Below, piece after piece: positions 1-9,242 of a DNA stretch of 64,000 nt. A program made the position numbers and the translations under genes. Source of the DNA: Tipula vernalis (Eukaryota; Arthropoda; Insecta; Diptera; Tipulidae); assembly GCA_958295665.1 (NCBI GenBank), contig OY282558.1, forward strand, positions 112,768,838 to 112,832,837. Reading direction: 5' to 3'. The notes under the pieces were generated by a model. That model was not told the origin of the DNA, did not search any database, and saw only the letters and a program-made list of their open reading frames with translations. How positions within the stretch are numbered: the first letter of the stretch is position 1; each line of letters begins with the position of its first letter.

Positions 1-895
1 TCTTTAAATGAAATACGAGCAGCACAACCTTATCCATTCCCTTATTGGCTCATGCCTCCTTTATATATAAATATGGACCTGCTCAAACATAAGAGTACTA
101 CTGCTAACGAAATGCTATTTCAAACACTTCATAGAGAAGCTCTTTTTAACTACGACAACTATACCTTAATATACACGGATGGATCAAAAATGGAGAACTT
201 CGCTGGAGCTGCTTTTGTATCAAACTCGACAGAAATTATACATAGGCTACAAACAACGACCTCCATATACAATGCTGAACTTTATGCAATTTACCAAACC
301 GTTAAATGGGCAACTAAACAACAATTTTCTTATTAATTGCGACTCAGCTAGTAGTCTACAGGCCATCCAGAAAAAAAGCGACAACCCAATTATACAAAAT
401 ATACATAGCCTTATTTATAATTCACGTGATATAAAAACATTTAAATTCATTTGGATCCCAAGCCACGCAGGCATAAAAGGAAACGATAAAGCGGATATAG
501 CTGCAAAAAATGCCCATATTTGTGAAATTACTAATGAGCACCTTCCAATTGCAGGTGACTTAAAAAATTACGTTAAATGTTATCTTCTAAATGAATGGAA
601 ATTAGAATGGAGTTCACTTAATACTCCAAATAAACTTAGAGAAATTAAAAACATGCCTGTTCCGTGGGTGTCATCCAACAGGAAAAATCGAAAGGAAGAA
701 ATAATTCTCACACGACTACGTATTGGTCACAGCCGGTTTAGCCATGAACACCTATTTGAAAATTTACCTCCGCCGACATGCGACTGCGGAAACGTACTTA
801 CCATAAAACACATTCTCGTAGAGTGCCCCGAGGTTGACAGCCTTAGGGAAAAATATGAAATTGGCGGCGAAATGATAAACATCTTAGGAGATTAA
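1..895 (+). pseudogene. LINE ORF2 C-terminus: RNase H and CCHC tail, frameshifted (copy 1)
   Basis: This is the partial C-terminal end of the LINE polyprotein. One frame gives the start of an RNase H domain, with YTDGSK (first Asp, near 172) and NAELYAI (Glu), and stops at 334-336 (FSY, stop). The next frame continues with NCDSASS (Asp), IPSHAGIKGNDKAD (His and last Asp) and a C-terminal CDCGN...KHILVEC zinc-binding motif, ending at the TAA at 893-895. The domain is thus split by a frameshift near 330. The same break is present in copy 2, so it predates the duplication. RNase H removes RNA from the RNA:cDNA hybrid in I-type LINEs. Confidence 0.88.
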
Positions 896-1117
896 AATGA
901 TGAAACTTTGGATAAGCTGATTCAATTTCTAAAAGAAGGTCAATTTTTTGACAAAATATAAAACATCTTCATGTATTTTTGCTTTTAATTTATTGTCAGT
1001 AACGTAGTATGAACCAAATATTGTAAAATTATTGTATAAAAATATTGTAAAAACCAGTAATGTGTTAAACAATAAAAAATTTATAAAAAAAAAAAAAATA
1101 AAAAAAATAAAAAATAA
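1..1117 (+). mobile_element. I-clade LINE, 3' end (copy 1)
   Basis: This is the 3' 1.1 kb of the LINE seen in full at 12098-17566, cut by the window edge. It carries the RNase H end of ORF2, a 3' UTR (about 896-1090) and an A-rich tail with interspersed T. Directly after the tail comes aatttgggactg (1118-1129), the 3' copy of the target-site duplication that flanks the full copy. Tail length and composition differ slightly from copy 2, as expected for the fastest-changing part. Confidence 0.9.
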
Positions 1118-1129
1118 AATTTGGGACTG

Positions 1130-2080
1130 CATGATTGTAGAAAGAAAGATGGGATATTATACAATCAATGTAGCATTTTACCTAATTTTTGTATTCCTGA
1201 AGCGAACCAGGTATGAGACAAATAAAGGTCCTGGAGCTGATAATTTATCTCCTTATTTGCTAAGCAATGTAGTTTGAACCTTTATTAGGATGATAACACA
1301 GACATTTCAAATTATAGGCCAATTTCAATACTTAATTATGTCTCTAAAATTTTCAAGAAAATTGTTCATAAAAAGTTTGCTCGAACTAAAGGAATCGTAT
1401 CCAAAAGTCAACACGGATTCTTCTAAGGATGTCCTACGTTAAAAAATGTTTCATGCCTTACAGAATATGTGACTGAGTCGTTAAATTCTGGCTTTGGATT
1501 TGACGTCATTTACACTGAGTTTTCTAAAGCTTTTGATAAAATCAATCACTCGCTTCTATTGGTAAAGTTGCCTCGGTACGGTGTTAGAAGTAATAACTAA
1601 ACCTTACCTATACCTAAGGAGCTCGTCAGAATTCAACGCTTGCCCCGTTATTGTTTATTTTATTCATAAATGATATTTCTGACATATTGTTATTTGCAGA
1701 CGATCTGAAAATTTTTTTCAGTATCAAATCATTACAAAATTGCTTTGAACTGTGACATTAAAATAAAACCGAGAAATGTTAATCGAGGTTTCAAGTATGT
1801 ATCAACAATACATATTTCAATATTAAATCTAACGTTGTTGACTTGGGTATAACTATATCGATGATAGGATGGACTTTAAACTGCATATTCAAAATGTAGT
1901 AGGAATAGCATATAAAATGATTGAGTTCTCATCTAGAACTATTAGAAATTTTACTGGGTATCGGTCCCACCTTGTTATTTTTGGGACTTTTGGGAAGAAG
2001 CATTTTTTAATACTTAACTCCTATTTGAAATCCGAACCATTCAGTACATAGTGACAATGAAAAAGAAACCTTATAAAACC
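1130..2080 (+). pseudogene. Decayed Jockey-like LINE reverse transcriptase (copy 1)
   Basis: Translation in shifting frames gives reverse transcriptase landmarks in the right order: KGPGADNLSPYLL near 1225, NYRPISILNYVSKIF near 1310-1355, SKQHGFF-like SKSQHGFF near 1400, FSKAFDKINHSLL near 1520-1560, and LLFADDLKIFFS near 1690-1725, followed by a thumb-region segment at 1860-2050. Several stops and frameshifts make it non-functional. The upstream endonuclease half lies on the other side of the I-clade LINE (11530-12085 in copy 2), so this relic was the target of that insertion. Jockey-like is inferred from motif style; a CR1-like assignment is possible. Confidence 0.75.
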
Positions 2081-4084
2081 AGACTGACCAGATATAATTT
2101 AGTATCGCTGAAAGTAAGAAGAATTCTGTCTGACGAAATTACTTTATATTAAATATTAAGCTGTATAATAAATTGATTATCTAGCTTGTACGGCTTGTAA
2201 CGAAATCCAAAGATTTCGTTAGCAGACACAGAATCAGAGGTCTGGTGCGGTCTCGATAGCTGGCTAATGCTCACGCTACATCGTGGGGATTTTCAGACTT
2301 GACTCTATGCTTGCACATTTTCAATAGCAAATAAAAATAATAATAAAATGGGTGCGTCCGTGCGGGATGACCACTCCACCTACCGGAATCCCCACACAGT
2401 CTGCTATCGATGCCCCCTTATAATGTGTCGATCCCACGTGATGTACGCAGTCACCTACATGCAAATGGACAACACATGTGCCGTATCGATCTCTCCGACA
2501 GCCTGCCATTAGAGATCAACACAACCGGAGAAGTATGGAAAAGACTGACACAAGTACTACCAATACATGGTACCGTGAATACGAAAGAAATTAAAAGAAA
2601 AGGATTGGGCTAATAAGAGTGACGAGGAAAAAAAATTGAAACAATACCGAGAGAGCTGTGGAATAACGTTATATAATAAAAAAATATGGTGTAAAACGAA
2701 AACACGCGACACAGTCAAGACCGGCTCACAACAAAATTAAATGTAGACCAGAAACTGTCAATATTTTTAACAGTTAGAGGCAATAACAAAAGACAAACTT
2801 TCAAATTAAGCAATAAGCACAAAAAACAAGTTTTTTAAAGTACGTTAAAATTTATGTAGCAAAGCAAAAAAAATTTGTTTTCGTTTTTTTTTTTTTGGTT
2901 TTTCAGACAAAAAGAAACACGATACCTGTTTTGGATCGGAGGATCTCATCCGATCTAAACCGGTCTGGCACAGCTCTTCTCACCCAATGCAGGTACCCTA
3001 TTTTATTAAAAAAAAACACAGAATTTTGTTTACACTCACATACACTCCAAAAGGAATTTAAATTAAAAAAAAATGCAAAATTGAACACAGAAAATCGTTT
3101 TTTTCCATATTTATCTGGCCACACGGCACTTAACTTTTATCCTAAACTTATATAAATCAATTTAATTAAAAAAAAACACTATTTGGGATTTTTGATAGTC
3201 CGCGGTCAAGAACCCAAAACACTTTCGACCGCTCGCTGTCAAACTGCAACCTCGACTAATTTTCTTTTTTTACTCTCCCATCCGATTCAAACAAAAAACT
3301 TTCTTCATCGCCGCTCTCAACGTTGGTGTAGTTATGCATTCATTCTCCAATACACCACCAACACCAATCTATAACATAAAAAAGAGACAATTTATCTCAT
3401 CAAAGAATATGGATAATATCACCTCATCTTCATGCGACAACGCAATCGATTGCATAATATCACAATCAATTACTTGCAGAAGATTAGTATTCGTCACCAT
3501 CGTACAATACAACACCCATTACATGCTACACCAACACAGCAAAAAGGCACACGAATCATAGAATATGGTCGTCATTAAGAATAAACAAACATATACATAA
3601 CATTCGGCAGCGGTGTTCAAACCAATTCACATGCACTAGACCGAAAGCAAATCCGAACCGTCTTACGCAGACAAGGGGTGGCGTAATAGGCTAGATTTAA
3701 AATTTTCTTCGGACATATATTGTACTATTTGGAGGGTTGCGGTCAGTACAATAATGTTCGAAGAAAATTTTAAATTTTTAACTTGAGAATCATCACATCT
3801 TCTTATCGATTCATCACCGAGAGTAAAATTCCAAGTCAGAAATTAAAATAAAAACGCATACTCTGTGATTAAACTTTAGTCGTACCAAATAATTTTGTAT
3901 AAATCGCGAAGAACTATCTCAATTTTGTAAAATTGAAATAAACTAAATCATGTGTGAAATTACAAATGAAATTGAGTGAAAATGCGAGCTTTTCAACAAA
4001 ATTTACGCTTTAAAACGATCGCATGGTCAAATAAAAGGGTCGATGACGCGTATGAAAGTTCACCTTAACATCCCAAACGCCGCA
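2081..4084. other. Unrecognised stretch between Jockey relic and BEL/Pao relic (copy 1)
   Basis: I recognise no gene here. A locally GC-richer part (2200-2560) gives short open frames on both strands, including a 67-codon one at 2410-2613, but none shows a known motif. There is a perfect 9-bp hairpin at about 2200-2221 (AACGAAATC, loop CAAA, GATTTCGTT). The part next to the gag relic could hold a BEL/Pao 5' LTR or leader, but I saw no direct repeat shared with 8480-9242, so an LTR pair is not supported. Confidence 0.5.
3696..3774. repeat. Small inverted-repeat element (MITE-like), copy 1
   Basis: Two arms of about 29 bp (3696-3725 and 3746-3774) are near-perfect reverse complements: an AAATTTTCTTCG outer part and a TATTGTAC inner part. 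The spacer is 20 bp. A related core (ATTGTACTGACCG...AATACAATATAT) occurs in the opposite orientation at about 9030-9085, with an 11-bp insertion. This suggests a short dispersed hairpin family, not a chance palindrome. Confidence 0.6.
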
Positions 4085-4109
4085 AGCAAATAAAACAATT
4101 TTTATCACA

Positions 4110-4383
4110 TTTCAGCAGCAATTCGCAGATGCAAAGCTCACAAAGATTAATATACCTAAATTCTTCGGCGATTACATAAAATGGCAGTCCTTTCATGACA
4201 TTTATAGTTGAACAATTCATGAAAAGGATGGTTTTACTGCTGCCCAGAAATTTCAATATCTGAAGGGTCTACTTAAGAGAGAGGCGGAGATGTCAAATAC
4301 CAGGAAGCATTCCAGAAATTAGTTGAAAGATACGAACGAAAAAGTCGTTGAGGAGGGAAACTACAATCAAAGAGTGGTGTAAT
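4110..4383 (+). pseudogene. BEL/Pao gag fragment (copy 1)
   Basis: One frame reads QQFADAKLTKINIPKFFGDY, then IKWQSFHDIYS, a stop, and AAQKFQYLKGLLKREAE. This is the conserved gag core of BEL/Pao elements: the pattern of a proline-led 'IPKF.GDY..W.SFHD' segment followed by 'KFQYLK..LK.EA' is characteristic. After about 4320 the frame decays and is cut by the 210-bp insertion at 4384. The minus-strand open frame over the same DNA is a shadow. Confidence 0.8.
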
Positions 4384-4593
4384 ATGATTTTTATATGTTC
4401 CGAAGATTGTAAAATCATATAATTAAATAAATAGAATTCTGTCTATTAGTCGGTATCGTTGAATTACTGTTCGTAAATACTAATATACTTCTCGTGTTAA
4501 TCGAAACACAATTAAAATGGTCTAACCACCGGTAGCATATTAGATATTACATGAATTAATTAATATTCAACAGAAAAGTAATAAAGTAAAAAA
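4384..4593. mobile_element. 210-bp insertion flanked by 11-bp target-site duplication (copy 1)
   Basis: The direct repeat agtggtgtaat occurs at 4373-4383 and 4594-4604, on either side of a 210-bp segment that has no coding capacity and ends in an A-rich run (about 4576-4594). TSD plus A-rich end fits a LINE-mobilised short element or a very 5'-truncated LINE. The first 31 bases (from 4382) match 34239-34269 in reverse orientation with one mismatch, and contain a 10-bp perfect inverted repeat (ATATGATTTT at 4382-4391, complement at 4411-4420). Family unknown. Confidence 0.6.
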
Positions 4594-4639
4594 AGTGGTG
4601 TAATCTCCATAAATACCATTATTGGATGGATAGTTGCAG

Positions 4640-5370
4640 GAAGGAGTCATTCAAGCTCACAATCATTCAAGACGCTTGTGAAAAACTCTTCAAAGTCACT
4701 ACCACAACAGGTGAAGACCACAAATTTATTGTGAAGCTACCTTTCGCCAACAATATATAAATTTCATGAAGGAGTATGAGTAACTTGGTCATATGAAAAA
4801 ATTGAATAATCCCGCTCTGAGGAACGCAAATTATCTCCCACATCACGGCGTACTAAAAGAGGAAAGCACCAGTACAGATCTCCGGATCATATTCGACGGC
4901 CCTGCAATATCAACCACAGGCTTGTTACTTAACGACTTATTAATGGTAGAACCAACAGCTCAACCACCATTATAGAAATCCTTATCCGTTTCAGACAAAA
5001 TCGAATAGTACTTACACGCGATGTTGAGAAAATGTATCGCCAGGTGTGGGCCAATAAGGATGATTTTGAGTATCAAAATATTTTATAAAGGTGGGACCAA
5101 GGTCAACCCGTCATTAGTTACATGCTGAGAATAGTCAAATGTGAAATAGGCGCTGCAGCTCACTTAGCAACCAGGAGCATCCAAAAAGTTGAATTAAGAA
5201 AAGGGGGTTGGGTTCAAAATATCTTGACGATGTTTTTCATGACATATGCCATATATACCGTCGAAGATGCCGTACAACTAATGACAGTTGTTCGAGAAGC
5301 GTTAAAGGTATATCGGAAGAGGCTGGCAAACAACCTTGGTGTACAATCCCATATTGTAAAATTATAAGTA
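4640..5370 (+). pseudogene. BEL/Pao reverse transcriptase fragment (copy 1)
   Basis: Recognisable blocks are DACEKLFKVTTTTGEDHKF with KLPF (about 4665-4745), NANYLPHHGVLKEESTSTDL and RIIFDGPA with a GLLLNDLLMV block (about 4825-4945), then a stop, RNRIVLTRDVEKMYRQVW (about 5000-5050), WDQGQPVI (about 5095), and ATRSIQKV with a VEDAVQLM segment (about 5165-5290). The order and wording match the BEL/Pao reverse transcriptase, which has VEKMYRQ in the first catalytic block. Stops and short deletions prevent function. The YVDD catalytic block is not readable in the expected place (about 5235-5265). Confidence 0.82.
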
Positions 5371-5399
5371 AAACCCCTATCAGATAAAATTACAGAAAT

Positions 5400-6198
5400 A
5401 AAGGTGTTATTTTCACTGTGGAATCCTGCCGAAGGACATATTTACTTCCAATAATTCCTGCAACAGCCACGAAAGAGTCACCATAAGAGCTCTGCTATCA
5501 GAAGCTAGCAAAAATTTTGATCCGCTAGGTTTCATGTCGTCGGTAACATTAAAAATAAAAAATTTATTTCAACAGCTCTGGTCACAAAATCTATCCTAGG
5601 ACGATGACCTTCCGGCAGACATACTACAGCAATGGCTGTTGATCCATCATAATATGTATCAATTAAGTTATCTATACGTATCCCGAGATGATTGGGTAGA
5701 AAAGATATCATTGTAATCCATATCCAGCGATCGTTTATGCTGTTAGCCAAACAGAAGGAAATAAAGTAAACTCCGTCATCACATAGCCGCAATAAAGAGC
5801 CGTGTTGCTCCGTTAAAACAAAAGAGTCTTCCGCGATTGGTACTGATGGGTGCAGTGATTGAGAACTCCCTGCGTGTATAAATCGTTAAACGAGTTCTAT
5901 GGACCAACTCAAAGATTGTCTTGGATTGGCTGTCTGCACAACCTCAAAAAATGGGCACATTTGTTGGTAACCGAACAAGCGAAATACTGGATATCTAAGA
6001 GGAACAACATTGCAAATATTAAGGGACAATCAATAGTGGTGGAATGGACCAACATAAATAACTCAAATTGAGAGAAATGGCCTTTGCAGTACAAAGTCGT
6101 TAAGCAGCTGACAATCAAAGAAACTAGACCAACTATCATCTCTGCGTTGCCCAAAACTGAGGAGTCATTCATTGAACCGTTCATTGAAAATCATATTC
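5400..6198 (+). pseudogene. BEL/Pao RNase H region fragment (copy 1)
   Basis: Readable pieces are RALLSEASKNFDPLGF (about 5490-5530), LPADILQQW (about 5608-5635), LWTNSKIVLDWLSAQPQKMG (about 5897-5957) and FVGNRTSEI (about 5958-5985), then LSALPKTEESFIEPF-like sequence to about 6180. The 'FDPLG' and 'W..S.IVL.WL' blocks sit in the linker and RNase H region of BEL/Pao pol. The relic is interrupted near 6198 by the mariner insertion and resumes at about 7300. Confidence 0.75.
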
Positions 6199-7296
6199 GG
6201 TGTGTCAATACGAATCCGCTCTTTTTTGCTAAAATAAAACACATCTGCTTGTTTAGTAAATGAAAGAATTATTTATTGAAAGTATGCTCCATTTGCAGCT
6301 AAAACTTTCCCTCATTTTTCAGGCAGTTTACGGATTCCCTCTCTGAAAAGGTAGCGATCCAATCATTAAGCCAATTTTCGATCTCTGCGCGACAACTGCA
6401 CCGCTGTTTAGAAAGAGACGACTGCATCGACCAGAATCTGAAGAAGCTATGTCTGGTGAATATGGCGGGTGGGGAGAACTTCCCAGTCCTGCTGAAAAAT
6501 TAATTTGTTGTGTAAATTCACCCATTCTGATCATTTTTCCTCTATAGCTCGCTTAAAACGTATTAGTTATCGTCGGTACACATCGCCATTGACAGTTTCA
6601 CCTGATTCCAGCAGTTCATAATATACCACATCTTTCTGATCCCACCAGATACAGAGCATAACCTTATTGCAATGGATATCTCGCTTTGGTTGCGATGGAC
6701 CAGCTTCACCACGCTTCACCCAAGATGTTTGGCGATTGGGATTCTCATAATAAATCCATTTTTCATCTCCAGTAACTATCCGATGCAGAAAACATTTTCT
6801 TTGTTGTCATTTAATCAGTATTTCACAAATGGTTTTTCGACGTTCGAGGTCTCTTTCTTTTAATTCATTTGGAACCCAGTTGTTAGCTTTTTGAACCATT
6901 CCGATTGTTTGTAAACATTTTTCAATAGTTGATCGATCAACATTTAATGCTACAGCCAATTCTGATTGGGTTTGATAAGAATCTTCCAATAACTTTTCCA
7001 TGCTCTTTATCTTCGACGAAACCATTCTTTGCACGTTGTATTCGATGGAGCATGCTCACCGTAAATTTTCACAAGCGAACGATAAGTTTCCGCTGCAATT
7101 TTCTTTGCAATAAAATAATGTAATAAAACTTCCCGCAAATGATGTTTATTTACACTTTACACTACCACCTATTTGTTTACACTTCAACCAAATGTCGTAT
7201 ACTGCTTTTGATAGCTGACATCTCAAGTACTATAGAATACAAGTATTGCGCATTTATAATTTACGTAAGCAGTAAAAATAACGACACCAATTGAGA
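6199..7296 (-). pseudogene. Mariner-like transposon relic, minus strand (copy 1)
   Basis: Reading the minus strand from 7034 downwards gives a mariner transposase: a helix-turn-helix segment QTQSELAVALNVDRSTIEKC, then GMVQKANNWVPNELKERDLE (WVP.EL linker), an HRIVTGDEKWI block with the first catalytic Asp (about 6775), and a C-terminal SPHPPYSPDIASSD block (about 6455-6500) containing the DD34D third Asp. The segment that should carry the second Asp (DNARPH) is deleted, and there are several frameshifts. Element ends are estimated from where BEL/Pao sequence stops and resumes. Terminal inverted repeats are weak (GGTGT at both ends), so the borders are uncertain by tens of bases. Confidence 0.8.
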
Positions 7297-7299
7297 AAG

Positions 7300-8430
7300 G
7301 GCGGAGTTATATCCACACACCCAATACAATTTTCTTCAAGATGACAAAGGTACTCGCGATGGTGAAGAGATTTATTCGAAACCTAAAATCTAAAAACCAA
7401 AGATTTCAGAGAACTACCGCCAGAAATGAAATTGTTACCAAAGAACAAGAACTTATTAAGGCTATTATGACAAAAAGGCAATCATGGACTAATCTCCGCT
7501 TCAAGAACAAAGCAAACTCCTAAGTTTAAATCCACTTTTACATGAGAATGGCATCTTACGCGTTGGAGGAAGAATCCAAAAGTCGATGAAATTCTCATCT
7601 TGCCAAATGCATAATACGAGACACATATATCCTGTACCAACATGCCGGAATAAGCTTATTAACAAGCATCGTTAGACATACGTACTGGTTAGTCAAGGCG
7701 AAAAATATATCCAAGATGATAGTCAATCAATGTATCCAGTGCATAAGACAAAACCCGAGGACTCAAACACAGATAGTGGGAACCCTTCCTGAAGAGCGAA
7801 TTAATTATACTCACCCGTTCCATAACGTCGGAGTTGACTATTGCGGACCCTCCAAAATACAATAAACCACGGGGCAGTTCACCTGGAAACGGTAGGCGAT
7901 TTGACCACCAAGAGCTTTCTAGCAGCCATAAGCTGATTAACATCACATAGAGGTTTATGTCATACAATACACAGTGACAGCGGGAGCAATTTTATAGGTG
8001 TAAATAACTACCTTAAGAAAGAATTGCATCAATTTCTTAAGATGAAAGAAACGAGATTGCATCTTCCGTCCTAAAACAGAATGGGTGGCATTTGGAAAGC
8101 TGCAGTTAAATTGGCAAAAATAGGTGGCGAAACAATTTTGACAATCGAAGAATTAATTCACCAACTAAAATTGAAGCTATTTTAAATTCTAGCTCATTCT
8201 AGGCTGCAAGTCAAGCTGAACACGTTGACTGCATCACTCTAGCTCATTTTCTAATTGGGCACACTTACACAGATCCAGCCGAATAAAATGTTCTTGAAGA
8301 TAAAATATCTCCAAATGCTAGGTATCAGATTGTCAAACAAATGCAGCAACACTTCTGGCAAAGATGACATCGCGACTACTTGACCACTCTACAGACAAGC
8401 TGAAAATTTAAAAGTTAGTGATATTACCAT
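7300..8430 (+). pseudogene. BEL/Pao integrase fragment (copy 1)
   Basis: Readable blocks are SKLLSLNPLLHENGILRVGG (about 7508-7570), VRHTYWLVKAKNISKMIVNQ with CIQCIRQNPR (zinc-binding HHCC end, about 7672-7760), PFHNVGVDYCGPSKI (catalytic Asp, about 7818-7862), HSDSGSNFIGVNNYLKKELH (second catalytic region, about 7970-8030), RMGGIWKAAVKLAK (about 8080-8120) and HFLIGHTYTDPAE (about 8250-8285). This is the order of a BEL/Pao integrase. Stops at several points make it inactive. The minus-strand frame at 7689-7967 is a shadow. Confidence 0.85.
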
Positions 8431-8480
8431 CAACTTGTTGGCTTCTTGGCCATTTCACAAGAAAATTGTTCGTCGCTAAA

Positions 8481-9242
8481 TTCATAAAATCTGTAGGCTG
8501 CCTATTTACCCACCATAGATTGAATCAGGTAATTCAAGAGCGGCTGTGATGGAGACGTCTGTGGTCTAAAACAACAAAATTATTAAAATGTATTAAATTT
8601 AGTTAATAATTGAAAATTAACGTTTATGGTAGATATAGATCCATTATCCATGTTGTGTAAAGGTATCTCTTAATTGTCAATTTACCCAAAAGAAACAACT
8701 GAATTGTATTATATTATTGACGTTCGATGAATCAAAACAATAATTGCAAACACTCATATTTACGCAATTCAAGACGAACGAACCCATTCATAAAAATTTA
8801 ATTATGAAAGTAAATACATAGTATAAAATTGTGGTACAATAGAGTCCTATATTAACTAATAAATTAAATTAGTTCTTCTTACCATTGTAAATTATTTTTG
8901 CTTAGGAAATTTTTTAAACGAAAAAATTATAAAATAAAAATACTTATCATCGTCCAGTTATAAGTGAGCATTCAAGACATCAAGATCAAAAAAAAAAATC
9001 AATCGATATTTACCGAAGAATACTTTGTTCAATATTGTACTGACCGTAGCCTAAAATTCTTTCTCCAGATAATACAATATATAGCCATACAAGTTAGAGA
9101 ATCATAGATGGTGAATTAAAACTGGGTGATACGTTTAATTTTAATAGCAAATGTTACACTACAAGACGTACTCTTATATTTAAGGTATGTAGAACAAACT
9201 ATCGAAATAATTCGCCACTGATACGGTTGTAATTGCATCATA
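8481..9242. other. Unrecognised AT-rich flank of BEL/Pao relic (copy 1)
   Basis: No gene or LTR boundary recognised. A region around 9030-9085 resembles the core of the small inverted-repeat element at 3696-3774 in opposite orientation. It ends at the duplication breakpoint. Confidence 0.5.

Larger units (their letters stand above)
4085..8480 (+). mobile_element. Decayed BEL/Pao-like LTR retrotransposon internal region (copy 1)
   Basis: Pieces of a BEL/Pao polyprotein lie in the canonical order gag, reverse transcriptase, RNase H, integrase on the plus strand, with many stops and frameshifts. The part between gag and the start of reverse transcriptase (where protease should be) is missing apart from a 210-bp foreign insertion. 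A mariner relic separates RNase H from integrase. No LTR pair was recognised. BEL/Pao elements encode virus-like gag-pol proteins and integrate through the integrase; this copy is long dead. Confidence 0.85.
1..9242 (+). repeat. Segmental tandem duplication, copy 1 (right part only)
   Basis: This stretch recurs at 16449-25691 in the same orientation. The offset is 16448 before the A-rich LINE tail and 16449 after it. Differences seen by eye are one extra base and a T/A change in the A-rich tail (about 1095-1117 against 17543-17566), C2383 against G18832, and T9052 against C25501. Identity is therefore above 99.9 percent. Similarity stops after the shared end ...gcatcata at 9242 and 25691. The simplest reading is a head-to-tail duplication whose unit is 9243-25691, so that copy 1 begins about 7.2 kb left of the window. 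A false duplication in the assembly would look the same. Confidence 0.9.

Noticed and set aside
2321..2613. GC-richer frames (62 and 67 codons) as conserved small genes
   Set aside because: They overlap on opposite strands and have no motif. Their repetition at 18770-19062 is due to the segmental duplication.
2081..9242. A pair of LTRs around the BEL/Pao relic
   Set aside because: No direct repeat shared by 2081-4084 and 8481-9242 could be seen. The only similarity is a short hairpin-type block in opposite orientation.
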